Source: Mytilisepta virgata (lineage: Eukaryota > Mollusca > Bivalvia > Mytilida > Mytilidae). From it: a stretch of 64,000 nucleotides of DNA. A program made the position numbers and the translations under genes. Shown here in pieces: positions 35,938-47,980 of the stretch. Every line of letters starts with the position of its first letter. The first letter of the stretch is position 1. The notes under the pieces were generated by a model. The model searched no databases. It was not told the DNA's origin and saw only the letters and a program-made list of their open reading frames with translations. Location: assembly GCA_028015205.1 (NCBI GenBank), contig CM051517.1, forward strand, positions 40,745,135 to 40,809,134, read 5' to 3'.

Positions 35938-38900
35938 ATGTGCATAAGGCACATACTCCTTAGTGAACAAAATTTAAAAAAACCGATTTAATGGCTAACA
36001 CTAAACTTCTAGAGTGACCTTGCGATTCCCCCCCCCCCGTTAGAGGCATAGACTTGCTTCATGGTAAAACAAAAAAGCCTATGATAGTTAAACCTATGTG
36101 TGTACACATTCCAACAAATTAGATTTCTTAATATCTTCTCAAAGCCGAAATTGTAGAAACCAAAACCATAAACGTTTTAAAGCAGATTCAAAAGATGTTC
36201 TATATTGCAAAACTTACCCATTTAATACTGAAATAATCTATAAAAAAGATATATTATTCAGAGCTCTAATTGCTCTTCAACGATGACCCTCATAACCTGT
36301 AAAAAAAGGAGAAATACTCGCAGTATTTTTATAGCTCTCACAACCAATCAAAATCATACTAGAAGAATATATGATCTATAAAAGGTTTGAAAGAACTGTT
36401 CTTTCATATTGTTGTATCTTTTTAAAGAAATTTAAGATTTTTTAAGACGTTTTAAATCTACATGCCTTACTGAAATTTTGCCGTAAAATTAGTTAAGGAC
36501 CTTACAATAACTGTAGAAGTGGCACAAACACCAATAATGAATATGAATAAATATTTGTATACGAAAACTTTTTAATCAGACTTAACTATAGAAAGGGCTA
36601 ATCACAGAACAAATTCCTGTTTTACTTGTTCAGTAGTTACTGCCGTTAGTGGGCAGGACTATAGTTATTCACCTATTTAGCTGCGTTGCACTTGCATGCA
36701 TTTCTTTGCTTTATATGTTTCTAGCTGAACAACAAAGCTCTTGTTCTTTTATGGTAAGTTAAGGAATTCTAATTCCAGAAATTCCTTTGGACGTCATTGT
36801 TATTTTTCAAATTATCTTTCGTCAGGCTTCTTCTATTCCTCACTACTTACAATCAATTGGGATCAAAAACGATATATGGACGGATTATTCAAGTGGATAA
36901 TTGCGTTAAGAATAAGTCCTAGGGGTTGGAAAATGAACATGACGCACTAATTAAAACTTATTGACATATCTGGTCTTTTACGGTTGTTGCGACAGATATA
37001 TGTACTCCAAATTAGGATGTTAGGATGTTTGAATGTTAAGGAATATTGATGACAGTAGTCAAAACTCCTTTTCTCACGTTTTTGCTGTATATAATTATCC
37101 CAAGCAACTCTATGATTATTCATTTAACTAGCGACTTTTTAAGTTTTGTTAATCATTTAGAAATGTATTATGACAATTAATTTGGTTTTTGGAAAAATTT
37201 CTTTATCATTTTGACGTCAAACAGAAACGTTAGATGGTATCCGGCGTTAATGCGAAATGATAATATTCTAGAAAATAAAAATGTAAATTCCTACCTATCG
37301 AGGATTTACACGATTTTGATTAATTTTAGTATTCATTACAAGAAATAATCTTTGTTTATATAGAATTGAATATCAATATTGTTTGACGAACTTTTGACCA
37401 GGCACAATAAAATGCGTAATAAGATCAGAAAAATATAACTCACTAATAAAAAATCGTACTTATTCGGATGGAACATAATAAAATCATAGCGTGCAAAAAG
37501 AAAGTAATAAAATATTTAAAATTATTCTGTTGAAACATGTAATAAAAATTTATTTAAGGAAAGTTTAGTATACTAGTATATCTTTTATGATAGATTTATA
37601 TCCAAGTGTCAAATAAAAGATTGGAAGTTTTGATAACATTTAAAAATAAATCACAACATTTTTGTACTGCAAGACGAACAACATATGTTTGAATTAATTT
37701 GAATAATTTTTAAGCAACGATATTTTTCCTATTCATAAAATTGTAGGCAACTTACATTAAAAAGTGATTGGCCAATTTTGTGTAAGTACGAATGATAGGC
37801 CTATTTTGATGTGTGTCGCTTGTGGGTACGAGGTCAGCAAATAATGCACAGAATGAATAATTGAGGGACTTTAATGGATAAATGATAATAAAAGCTGTTG
37901 CTCAAAATAAAAGGAACCTTGTTTACTACAAACATTCTATAATGCATGTTTTGATCATTTAATGTGTACAATCGTGGGAAGCATAAACTGAAAATGATGT
38001 ACAGTAGATTCAAATCTATAACTAAATAAAAAGAACGAAAAAGTACCACATATGAAAAATAGCCTAAGACCAGTTTGATGCAAATGATGCTTAAATTTTG
38101 TCGACTTACAACTCATTAGTTGTGCACAAGCATTGACTTTATGTTTAGATTTTTATGTTACATTGACTTTTATTTTTAAAATATATTGACGCTTTGATTA
38201 TGAATATAGATAAGGCTATATTCTGTTCCAACAATCATAATTTAATGTAAAAGTTAAGTACTCTTTTAGAGTTAACGCGACTGTATAGAGATTGTAATAT
38301 TATATCGTCCTTGGTATGTGTCCTCGGTCGATATCACTTTTCTAGGTTCTTAAAAAAGTTTCACCATCAGAACTCCATAATTTAAATTTCAAGGGGTCGA
38401 GTTTTTTGCATTTAAATGCAGAACAGGGTATCATACTAGACACAATGTACATTCTGTATTTGAATTGAGAAATTCGATATACATGTATTAATGAAGTAAC
38501 GTTACTTGTAGTGAAGGTCAGATTGTCAAAACTGTCGTTTAACAATGGTTCATCCTAAACCAAAGAAGGGTAACAATTTATGTACATTCAAATTGTAAAT
38601 TTTTCCGATCTGTCTAGCTTTCTTAATGGCTTAAAACTTAAAAGTGCATACGGTAAATGTAAGAAATTCGCTTTCTATATCAAATAATGATAGTTGAAAA
38701 AGTTGAAAGTTTAAATTTCGAATGTAAATTATTAACTTGATAACATCATATCACTAACGTATATGTCAATAAAGAATTAATGTACCATACATAATTCTAT
38801 TTGAACACTTAAGCATGTTAAAATTGCAATACATATACATATAGAAAAGTTATTCTATTACATATAGATCAAAACGATTACCGTAAGAAACTCGTATTGG

Positions 38901-39109
38901 TTTTAGAATAAGCGTAAAAATATATTGTACAAATTTTTGATATTTTATTTCGTGTATCCGTTTTCTTCATTTCGATTTTGATTTACTAGTTTATGTTTTT
39001 TGGTAAGATTATATTTAGAATGTCAAGAAATATTTCATGGTCAACGATATGGCACCATATATTTGCATCTTGTTGCATGCTGTCGTTTAATATACATTAA
39101 CGTTAGATT
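35938..39109. other. AT-rich non-coding stretch
   Basis: No gene is recognised. A C11 tract lies at 36028-36038. The rest is low-complexity A/T DNA with short incidental open frames. Confidence 0.45.
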
Positions 39110-39420
39110 TTAGCACACCTGACCTGAGTTGTCGTCCGTCCGTTAACTTTTTCACACTTCTTGAGAACAACTGAAGAGGATTTAACTTGGCAGAGATGTT
39201 CCGTTTAAGATCCTTCCAAGAATTGTTATTTGGGTGCCGATTGGCCAAGAAACATGCCCACCAGAGCCTGCATGTATCCTAATTTCTGACTGGCTGAACT
39301 TTGAAAAAACTTCTTGAAAATTCTTGTTCTGAAGAATAATTCAACAAATTGGCACCAAGCTGCCACGTCCAAAAAGGCGCTTTTCAGATTGATTAAATTT
39401 CATAGATCATCTTCTGTGAA
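39110..39420 (+). repeat. Bivalve CGTCCGTC-type repeat, single diverged copy
   Basis: Starts TAGCACACCTGACCTGAG, GTCGTCCGTCCGTTAACTTT, then blocks equivalent to those at 61.1-62.7 kb (GTTCC ... GGTGCCGATTGGCC). The array there starts with the same GCTCACCT / CGTCCG / GTTAACTTTTCAC motifs. This is a recognisable family member reduced to about one diverged unit. Confidence 0.6.
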
Positions 39421-40159
39421 TCGACTTGTCTCATGAGGTTGAAAATTATACTTAATGATCTTTGCAAGATACTATCCTTAAATTGTTTCTATGTTACTCA
39501 TTGGAAATCCAATATGACTGACACTGCAACTGTACTTACTTAACGTTGACCATAAGTTTTACCCTGTTATAATTGCGTCCATTTGTATACCAAATTTTAA
39601 CTTAAAAGTGAGCCTCCTGATTTTAAAGTAAAATTAATTTTCGGATTTGTAAATTTAACAAATTATTTTGAGGTGTATTTGTGCTTAATTTATAAATGTA
39701 TGATTAATTAAAAAAATGTGAGTACTTTTTTGGTAAGAGATAAGAAAGATTATATTCTTAGTGTTTTTTCAGAATTGAAAGTGAAATTGTTCATGGATTA
39801 AAGCGTTAGAGTTTTCATAAATTATACAGTAATATTATTATAAACTTACGTTTCTTAAATATTTTCTAACTTAAGGGACAAGACAATTCCAATTTTTGCC
39901 GGTGTGAAATTTCCTCATCTCACCCTTGGGTTGAGACAAAACACTTGTGGTTTCCCGTAAAATAACTATCACCAAAGTGCCAGGGCGTGTTATGACTAAT
40001 ATGCAAAAAATACCGATATCCTCTTACTTCATACGTTTTCAAACAAACTCCAAATTGCCTAACAACCCAAAATGTATTCCATCCTTTTTTCCATCGTAAA
40101 AGGTCCGTAAACAAAGTACACAGTCAAAAAGCGTACACAAAACCGGAAATTACAGACCT

Positions 40160-40865
40160 TGACCGACACCTATTGAAAGTAAATGCCCAATCCGGAATTA
40201 TTCTGAAATAACACAACTTTTTCATGACGTAACAAGCCAGTTGAGACCAACTAGTTCCCTGTTGCAACATGTCATTATGAAAGAAACTTTACAAAGAGGC
40301 ATATTTAAAAGATATTAAACACTTCAAACTATGCGTTTATATCGGGCGAAGCCCGACTAAGTGTAGAATATGGGTCTCAAATCCAGATATCAAATAGACT
40401 GTAGTTTCAAACCGGAAGTAGCATTTGTAAATCTATCCCAGAAACCCTCAAAAATACACCGCGACTTCCGGTTAAAATATTTTCGCACTTGCACAAACTT
40501 AAAAAGAAATTATGTTTTGGTGATAGCCAAAACATAATTTCTATACGATATAATTTTCCACCGACTTTTTTTTGTTTTTGTGCGCATTGGGAACTTTATT
40601 CGAAAATTTCTTCAATGACCTACAAATATGACACCATAACAACGGCTTCCAATATGGCCGTGTTTACATGATATGGGCTTCGCCCGATTTTAGGCTAAAG
40701 CCTACTCCATATTATAATTAGTAGCTAGGTGTTAAAATTATGGGTTCAAAACTGTCATCAACCTAAAGCATTTCCTTTGAAAGTTTTCCTTCCTTTCCGC
40801 AAGTGGAAGTTGTTTAATATCCGGACAAATCCGGATTGGACATTAACTGTCAATAGATGTTATGT
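40160..40865. repeat. Nested imperfect palindrome with a perfect central hairpin
   Basis: Outer arms at about 40167-40200 and 40815-40860 share TCTATTGACAGTTAATGTCC-type sequence in inverted order. Inner pieces CGGGCGAAGCCCG (about 40334-40346) and GGGCTTCGCCCG (about 40676-40687) are also inverted. At the centre is a perfect 16-bp stem (40505-40520 and 40527-40542, AGAAATTATGTTTTGG and complement) with a 6-base loop. ACCGGAAG / CTTCCGGT form a further pair at 40411-40475. This looks like a composite foldback repeat with no coding potential. Confidence 0.6.
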
Positions 40866-41139
40866 TTTTAGCCATAGTTAATTGTTTTGATGAATTGAAA
40901 ATTTTGTGGTACTAGTATTAAATTTCATCTTAAAATATACATGTAATTGTTACAACCTACAATTTGCTTTTGAACTTCGCTTTTCAAATCCTATTTCACC
41001 GTGAACATCGTTCATTTACCTTTTGATACGGCATATTCCTGCGAATATTGTTACGTCACGAACGGCTGATCAATATCAGTCCCCACACTATTTTTATTGC
41101 AAACAAAGTGAGAAAAAGAATCAAAAATCGGTTATACTT

Positions 41140-41261
41140 GTGCGAGATAAGGAAATCTCAGACAAACTTGTGTAAGATTGATCGTTCTCTAACTCAGCGG
41201 AGCCTCATTAGAGAACGATCACATCTGACCATCGGGTGTCTGAGATTTCCTTATCTCGCAC
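41140..41261. repeat. Foldback element, copy 2 (perfect 25-bp arms)
   Basis: Outer arms 41140-41164 and 41237-41261 are perfect complements (GTGCGAGATAAGGAAATCTC…). Inner arms 41180-41192 and 41208-41220 (GATCGTTCTCTAA) are also perfect. Flanking GGTGTTAGATTCTTAATACC at 41269 onward matches, inverted, the edge of the foldback at 31975. The perfect arms suggest it is younger than, or better conserved than, copy 1. Confidence 0.8.
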
Positions 41262-41289
41262 TTGCACTGGTGTTAGATTCTTAATACCT

Positions 41290-42217
41290 TTCATTTTGAT
41301 CCCCTTCAAGTCCAATAGTTATCCTTTCCCTGCTGTTTTTTTTAAATACATTGTCTATTGAGTGTTTCAAATTTGTGGACTTCCTCCAGTTTTAAACATT
41401 AACTAATATATCAAACTAAAGTTACATTGTACTTGCAGAGTAAAGAAAGTCTCTCATAACGTCAATGGACTTAGTACATTTATTATATAGTATGGTATAT
41501 AAATCATATAAACATATGTGTAAATTATCGTGAAGTATTGCCTAAGTAATCGGGAGTAAAACTTCATAAAACTATTACAGTATGACATTTGTTCTGTCGG
41601 TTTAAAATAGACTTACTTAGAGTAGGTTTTGAATCTTCATTGTAAGATCTATATCCTGTCTTATATGTTTGTCGTAAAATTTATGATAAAATGTTTGCTA
41701 TTCTGACCCTAGCACGATTAACTTTTGTGCATATTTCACTGAAATTGGTATATTCATATAACCACCAAAAATCACTTCTTATGGAACGATTTTGTGCTAA
41801 TCATTAGTTCAACAATAAAGTGTTTTAAGTGAGTATATGTTATCAACCTTTTCAAGTTTATTGAATGCATCTGCATGACGTATCAATGTTCTATAAAAGG
41901 ACATCTTACAATCATTTTCTGCTCACAAAGAAAGAGAAGAAACTTTTGATATTTGACCATAAGTAATATTGATAATATATTGAATATAATAAGATCGCAT
42001 ATGTTTCATCACACTTTCAATAAAATTAAGAAAAAAAGATCATATAGATGACGTATCTGATAAGAGCTACACGTTGGCCCAGTATGATTATATTCCTTTG
42101 ATATTGTTGTACATGACTTAATATTATAAATGTGTGACATTTTTCTTCAAGTGTTAAGTAAATTAAGCAAAAGTATGAAAACCAACGATGGTCACATTAT
42201 ATGGTTGCTTTTGGAGT
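41290..42217. other. AT-rich non-coding stretch, nothing recognised
   Basis: No gene, RNA or repeat is recognised. Confidence 0.45.
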
Positions 42218-42431
42218 TTATAGATGCTGTAATTTCATTTTTTCGAAATCCAGTCCTTCCTGTATTGCTTTGTCAAGATCTTCAAAATCAATTAAAATTC
42301 GTATAGCTTTAGATTTCTTAAATCGTTTATTTTTTATTGGACCATGAGATTTTAGAATGTATATTCGAGTTTCTTTAATCAACACAAACCTCTTTTTCTG
42401 ACCATTACACCTTAAATATTCTGCCTCTGTT
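42218..42431 (-). CDS. Candidate terminal exon or retro-relic, product unknown
   Basis: This minus-strand open segment encodes TEAEYLRCNGQKKRFVLIKE… and ends …EGLDFEKMKLQHL followed by a stop. Its residue use is charged and varied, unlike the low-complexity shadows around it. A plausible acceptor (pyrimidine-rich TTCAATTTCATTCAATTGAG) immediately precedes it. The KKRFVLIKETRIYILKS stretch is reminiscent of the first strands of a PH-like domain, a weak resemblance only. No polyadenylation signal was found close downstream on the minus strand. It could equally be a chance open frame. Confidence 0.25.
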
Positions 42432-42559
42432 CTCAATTGAATGAAATTGAATAAAGGTATAACTCCTTTCGTTCATTTAAGATTTTTTTCAGGGCAAAAT
42501 CACAGAAGTTAACACTACAAACAGTCGTTAGTATGGAACGCCACAGTTGTCTTATGTTC

Positions 42560-43080
42560 ATTTTTAAAATGTTGTTATATCCATTTGTTGTTCTGATTGT
42601 TTTGTTTGTTCTTGTGTTGTTCTGTTCAAAAATTATTTTATTGAATTAATTTCTATTTTGTTATGTGCAATTATTATTTCATTCAGTCGAATCAATTGGT
42701 TGTAGTGTTTAAAGATCGTTTTGTTGGGTCAGTTGAATATATTGTTATGTTAAATCATTATTTTATTACGTTAGATTATCTTATTATTATGTTTTATTAT
42801 TATTTTGTCAAGTCAAATTAACAATTTTTTATGTTCTATCATTATTTCGTCTTGTTAGTTTAACTTGTTGTTATGTTCATTTGATGTTTCATTACGTTTA
42901 ATTAGTATAATGTTAAAATATAATCGTGTTCGTTTTAATATCATGGAGATCATTTGCTTCTTCGTTAAGTTAATATACAATAACAAGGGGTTGCAGTTTC
43001 ATCACGTTATGTCAAATAGCAACTTTATTTCATTGTATCGAGTTATTATGTTGTTAGGTTGAATCGTTACGTTATGTTGT
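42560..43080 (+). repeat. Degenerate T-rich tandem repeat
   Basis: Strong strand asymmetry with repeated themes such as TTGTTATGTT, ATTATTTTATTACGTTAG and ATCATTATTTCGTC at irregular spacing of roughly 30-45 bp. It looks like an old, diverged tandem array. It carries short incidental open frames only. Confidence 0.45.
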
Positions 43081-44289
43081 TCATTCGGAAATTATCTTCG
43101 AGTTGCTTCGGGAAGAGTCGATCTCAAAAGACCAGTGTGAAGTTAGCACGTAATGGTTACAATACACCATTAAAATATTCACTGGGCACTGAAGAGATTA
43201 TTGAGCCCGAAAATGAATATCACACTCGCTTCCGATTGGTCAATATCATATTAATTTGTAAATGATTTAAAATGAGAGGGGGTCTTTATTCGAAATATTC
43301 TAAATCAAACTATTCAGTCTCATGAATGTTTAAAAATGTGTGCAAATTGAAGATTTAAATAGTGGACCTCCGGATTTTCGGGAAAATTGCATCCCCCCTT
43401 TTTCAATATTATTTTCAGGCAAGAAACGGGAATATATATTTTAAATTGCTTTACATTATTCCGTTACACTTCCGCCACAACGGAATGCTATAATTTTTCT
43501 ATGCATTAACATGGAAATTTATTAAATTTTATTGCATATTGGGGTACCCCCATATTGGAAATAACATAGAACGGCTAATTTTTGTATATAACCTATAAGC
43601 CACCCCGCAATTAAATTCCGAAAACCGCTAGCCCGCAATACCGTTCGCCAAAGACGTATAGGTCAGCTATAAATGGTAAAATATAATTCTTAGATGGGGT
43701 AAAATTAAAAAAAAGTGCCATAATCACCCTAAATATTTGATATTTTATGAAAATGTAATTACATAGAACAATATAATGTTTTCATGATGAAAAATATGGC
43801 TTTTTAGAAAATTCATGTAATAAAGGGAGATAACTCCAAACTATAAAAAAAATCTCATATTATCATATCTAGATTTGAAACGGAATTACATTTTGACTGA
43901 AATTTCATTTTCTTGGTTATTTATAAATAATTATATAGATTTTTTTTCCGTAATGCTTGAGATATTTATAGTACAGATGAATGATATAATATTTAAAATT
44001 TCATATCAGTAGGCTACCGATATCCAAATAACCTCTCAATAAAAAAAATCAAAATAAAGTAAATCTTAAGATTCATCTGTTGAATCAACATAAACCCCAG
44101 AAGAATTTTTTTGGCAGTACTCCGAAAGCAAAACTAAAGAACTGATCCAAAGAGACTTACAAGTAAAGTCCAAAAATACCAAAGGGATATTCGAAGCAGG
44201 GAAAAATCGAAACAACTGACAAACTCCAGAGAACAACGAAGACAAGACCAAAACAATACATGCACTACAATTAAAAACTAAAAACATAT
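43081..44289. other. Non-coding stretch
   Basis: No gene is recognised. A segment near 43120-43240 (plus) has moderately mixed codons (KTSVKLARNGYNTPL) but lacks start, splice or homology support. Dispersed-repeat DNA is likely. Confidence 0.4.
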
Positions 44290-44294
44290 GAACA

Positions 44295-44885
44295 ATATGG
44301 ACCCCACCAAAAAACCGGGGGTAGACTCAGGTGCTCCGGAAGAGTAAGCTGTACCTGCTTCCTGAAGTCCTGAAGTACACCCGCCATGCTGAACATGTCA
44401 AAATCGGTGTGAGGAAGGAATAACATCAATGGAACAGGTCCATTTTCATTTGGGAAACGTTTTTTCATACCTGTCAACCAAGTCATGATGACGTCCATAA
44501 AATTTAATAATAAGGACGATAACTTAGGAGCAACACACCCCTGTCTGAGCAACTTGTCTGTCAGGAGCCGGGCTCTGTCCAGGAAGTCAATGTATATGTC
44601 ACAAATTCTGGAATAACGTATGAGTTGTGAAATATATTGTGGAATATTTACGCTAAAAAATGGGTAGTTGACGATTGGAAAGTCAGTCATCCCGTTTGTC
44701 GTAAAGTTTTCCATTCAACCTTCCTCTGGTGTCAATTTCAAGGTGAAGGTCAAGATAAGATGCAGACTTGGTAGTGTCTGTGGTATCCTTAATATAGAGC
44801 TCACTGGGATAGATGAGATGTAAGAAATTTCCAAAACGTGAACTGTTGAGTGGTAAAACATCAGCTATGTAGCGGAAGCTGAAAT
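44295..44885 (-). pseudogene. Truncated Penelope-like reverse transcriptase fragment
   Basis: Two overlapping minus-strand frames together read FRYIADVLPLN (44855-44885), SELYIKDTTDTTKSASYLDL, KLYDKRDD, FPIVNYPF, then YISQLIRYSRICDIYIDFL and LTDKLLRQG. This is the conserved end of a Penelope-like reverse transcriptase common in animal genomes. The tail continues to TLPEHLSLPPVFWWG near 44300. The catalytic YxDD box reads YIAD, with the first aspartate lost. The frame shifts between KRDD and FPIVN (about 44690-44710), and everything upstream of the catalytic block is missing. It belongs to a different subfamily from the copy at 25.3 kb. Confidence 0.75.
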
Positions 44886-45135
44886 TAAACTGAACTACAT
44901 ATTGAAGAAAGAAATGAATAAATAAAAATAAAACAGATATACAAAAAGAGAACTTTACAAATACATGTATAGAAATATATGAATAGGTAAATTTTAACTT
45001 TTCCCTTGATGACAATTTTAGTATATAAATGTCCAATTATCGTAGAAATAAAATTAGGTATGAAGAAAATTTCAAAACATGCATTGTATTCCCAAACAGA
45101 ATTCAAAGCTAAATTTTATCTTGTGTATTGCTTAA

Positions 45136-45526
45136 GGATGCTCGCTGGTCATGTTTTGGTCTTTTTGTCAGATTTTCGGAAGCCTCGGGTTTTATCCATT
45201 TCTTAAACATGAAATGTTTTGTCCATGAACCCCCACTTTTTCTTTTATAATTCAATCATATATACCTTAAGATGATATTTGACAAAATTTTATGAAATCC
45301 TTTTTATTTTTTCATACATTTTTGAGAGACTAAAGTTGTCAATGCAAAGACAATGAAAAATCCAGAGAAAACCCATTTCCTGCAAATTTTCAAGGCCTTG
45401 CAGCTCTAAAATGAGCACATGAACCTATATTTTTTTCTTGCTTATTTGTTTACTATTAATATATTCTCTCAAACTAAAACACCTATTTCAAATCCTATTT
45501 ATTTCCTATTAGACCAGCGACCATCC
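45136..45526 (+). mobile_element. TTAA-flanked MITE, uninterrupted copy
   Basis: A 391-bp element with termini GGATGCTCGCTGGTC and GACCAGCGACCATCC, flanked by TTAA at 45132-45135 and 45527-45530. It is highly similar along its whole length to 1188-3120 minus the Tc1-like element, and gives that element's empty site (TTCAATCATATATACCTTAA, about 45254-45273). It is non-coding and lies directly upstream of the Penelope-like relic. Confidence 0.85.
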
Positions 45527-45530
45527 TTAA

Positions 45531-47227
45531 CACACAGTATATTTTGTACAGTGATTATATTTGAAAAATGTCACATTGCTTTCTCATTGCATTGACTATG
45601 ACATATGGGGCAGGAGCAAGCACTTATAATTTTTTGGAAATGATTATCTATTTTCTAGTCATTCCTTTCAAAGAGGGATGTATAATATTTACACTGTAGT
45701 CATTTGATTCAGAACACACTCTATTTACGTGTATATCATTTAATTAATAAACTTAAACACGAATAGATTTTGTTCTGAATTTATAAGAACTTGAAAAACT
45801 TAATAAGATGTTCAAATGAATACCAAAAAGTTAATATTCAAGTGGATTTTCATAAACCTTTTTGATGTTATGGCTTTTGAAAAAAGGTTTTGATTGGCGA
45901 AGTCGGGAACTAATTGCCTTCTTGTAACTTTACACCTTAAGAAGCAGGCAGCAATTCGAAATAAATTAATATTTCACTCAACAAGTCAAAATAAAACAAC
46001 TTATAACGCACCTGAACTCCATGTTACCAAAATATACCAATATGTCATCAATTATTAGGCATTTAGACAAACCGAGGTAATGCCTAATTTTCAAAGAACT
46101 TAACGACTTGTGCTAATGGTTAGATAATAAGGAATAAAAACAAATTTATTAAAAACATACAAAAACTAGAAAAAACATGTAGAATAACTTAATTTCCTTC
46201 ACAGTACATATTTATAACGAGTATGGGAGTTCAAAGGGAATAATTCTGGCTGCATTATTAATTTGATCCTTCCTAACATCAGATAAAACATAACTATATC
46301 ATATCTTCAAAGTTAACAACTATTACATAGAACTGAATCATCACATAATGAGAAAGAAATGGTTTCATGAATACTTTATTGTTCAGCAATAGATTAAGAG
46401 GAGTAATAGTAAATACTTTTGTTAAGTTTTGATCGTAACCGAAGTGGACGACTTGCTGTGAATGTATTCTCACTGAATCGTTGTAAATTGCATCGCTTAA
46501 TTCTCACTAAAACGCTTTTCCCATTAATTTTACTGAACAAGTTAGTAAAAATAAAGAACGGATATCTCTTGATGTCTATTTTAAATTAAGCTTTCTCGTT
46601 TTTTTTTTGTTCGGTGTTAATTCGTAGATTGTTATCAGAAATTTCTTTTTGGAATCGTTACTGATGAAGCAATAAACATTCTGGTTGTATATAATGCTTT
46701 AATGTAGATAAATCTGGAGAAAATTACTTCAAAATATATTAGCAAACCAGATCTTTTTTTTTTTGACTTAGTATATGAAAATGGCTTGGAATTACATTGG
46801 TGATAAGTTTATACATATCCAGTTAAACAGTCATTGGGGTATTTTAGATTTCATTACTGCCGCCTTAGAATCCAAGATTTGTATTCTTTAGACACCGTTG
46901 GTGTCTTCCTGTGAATTATAAAACAAAATAAACTGAATTGAAGAACTACATGAAATCAGAACTTCAAAGTTCTGGTTGCCATAATGGACTGGTTTATTCG
47001 TTCTAAGATTGTCATTCTCTCTGGTAACTAGAGACGTACATGTGTATTACCAATTATAGTACCAGTTTTTTCTTGTGGCTGGTCTTTACATCATTGTTGA
47101 TGAGTTTCGGATGATGTGTGCTTATCATGTAGATGCACTCTATGTATAATTTCTGTCTGATATTACCACCTCAGTCATCATATGGTAGCATGCTTATTTT
47201 GTCGAGTTCAACAGTGGAAGGGGTTAG
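45531..47227. other. AT-rich non-coding stretch, nothing recognised
   Basis: No gene, RNA or matching repeat is seen. Confidence 0.45.
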
Positions 47228-47360
47228 ATCACACGCCAAGCAGACTAAAAATGAAATTGTCAGAATAACGTTTCAGAGCTGGGTGACATATCTTCCTCCA
47301 TAATGTAACCCTGTGAGTTAGCACATTAAAAACCAGCTAATCGTATTAGTGTAGTACAAA
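47228..47360 (+). repeat. Diverged SINE 3' half, same family as 20.6 kb
   Basis: CACGCCAAGCAGACT, GGGTGACATATCTTCCTCC, GTGAGTTAGCACATTAAAAACC and AGTGTAGTACAAACCACGTC line up in order with the body and tail of the SINE at 20557-20805. The tRNA-like head is absent or unrecognisable, as expected for a 5'-truncated or old copy. Confidence 0.6.
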
Positions 47361-47655
47361 CCACGTCTTGTATCCACATCATATTATCACATTTTCATTC
47401 TGGATATTCATTCAAACTCATGGTGGATTAAAGAATTTATTTTGGAATACCAATTCAATATATCGTCCAAATTTTACATGTACCATTTGTAATAGTTCAA
47501 ATTTCCATCAAAGTTTTTCAGCAAAAACATATTACAATATTTCATTTTATATTAATACAACGTACCGCTACAGTTCAATTAAACCAGACGTTTGACAGTT
47601 AAACGCTATTCAGTGTAGCTTACCGACATTCATTAACGGAGCAGGGCATGCTTAC

Positions 47656-47924
47656 CATTCCCGACGGAGCACGTGATTTCACTACGGGGTTTTTGTAGGA
47701 ATTCGCATTGCTTTAGTTTTTTATGCTGTCTTTTTCCGAGTCTCTTTCGTTTGCTATGTGTTTTCACTCCTTTTGTTCTATCTTTTGTTGTATGTTTTAG
47801 TGTTCTGACGATTTTGGTCTTGTAGAATTTTCTAACTGTCTTACAGCTATGATATTCTTTTCCGATATTCATGACATTACACGTACATTTTGTACATCTC
47901 TTGGTAAACAACATGGTAAAGATT
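47656..47924 (-). CDS. Candidate internal exon, basic cysteine-containing product
   Basis: A minus-strand open segment bounded by a plausible acceptor (TTGTTTTCTTTTTCAAAACAATAG, junction at 47925/47924) and a donor GGGAATG|GTAAGC (junction at 47656/47655). It encodes a cysteine cluster (RCTKCTCNVMNIGKEYHSC), then a strongly basic stretch (TKGVKTHSKRKRLGKRQHKK) and KQCEFLQKPRSEITCSVG. Codon and base use look more coding-like than the neighbourhood. The pattern would fit a secreted cysteine-rich protein with a basic segment, but I recognise no family. A chance open frame cannot be excluded. Confidence 0.3.
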
Positions 47925-47980
47925 CTATTGTTTTGAAAAAGAAAACAACCGTTACGCCGAATAAAACTATTGTTGTACAC

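Noticed and set aside
43059..43265. 68-codon plus-strand frame (KTSVKLARNGYNTPL…)
   Set aside because: The sequence looks like dispersed repeat DNA and has no splice or domain support.
44066..44287. 73-codon minus-strand frame with a hydrophobic start
   Set aside because: It lies just 3' of the Penelope-like relic and is probably its untranslated tail or flank. No domain is seen.
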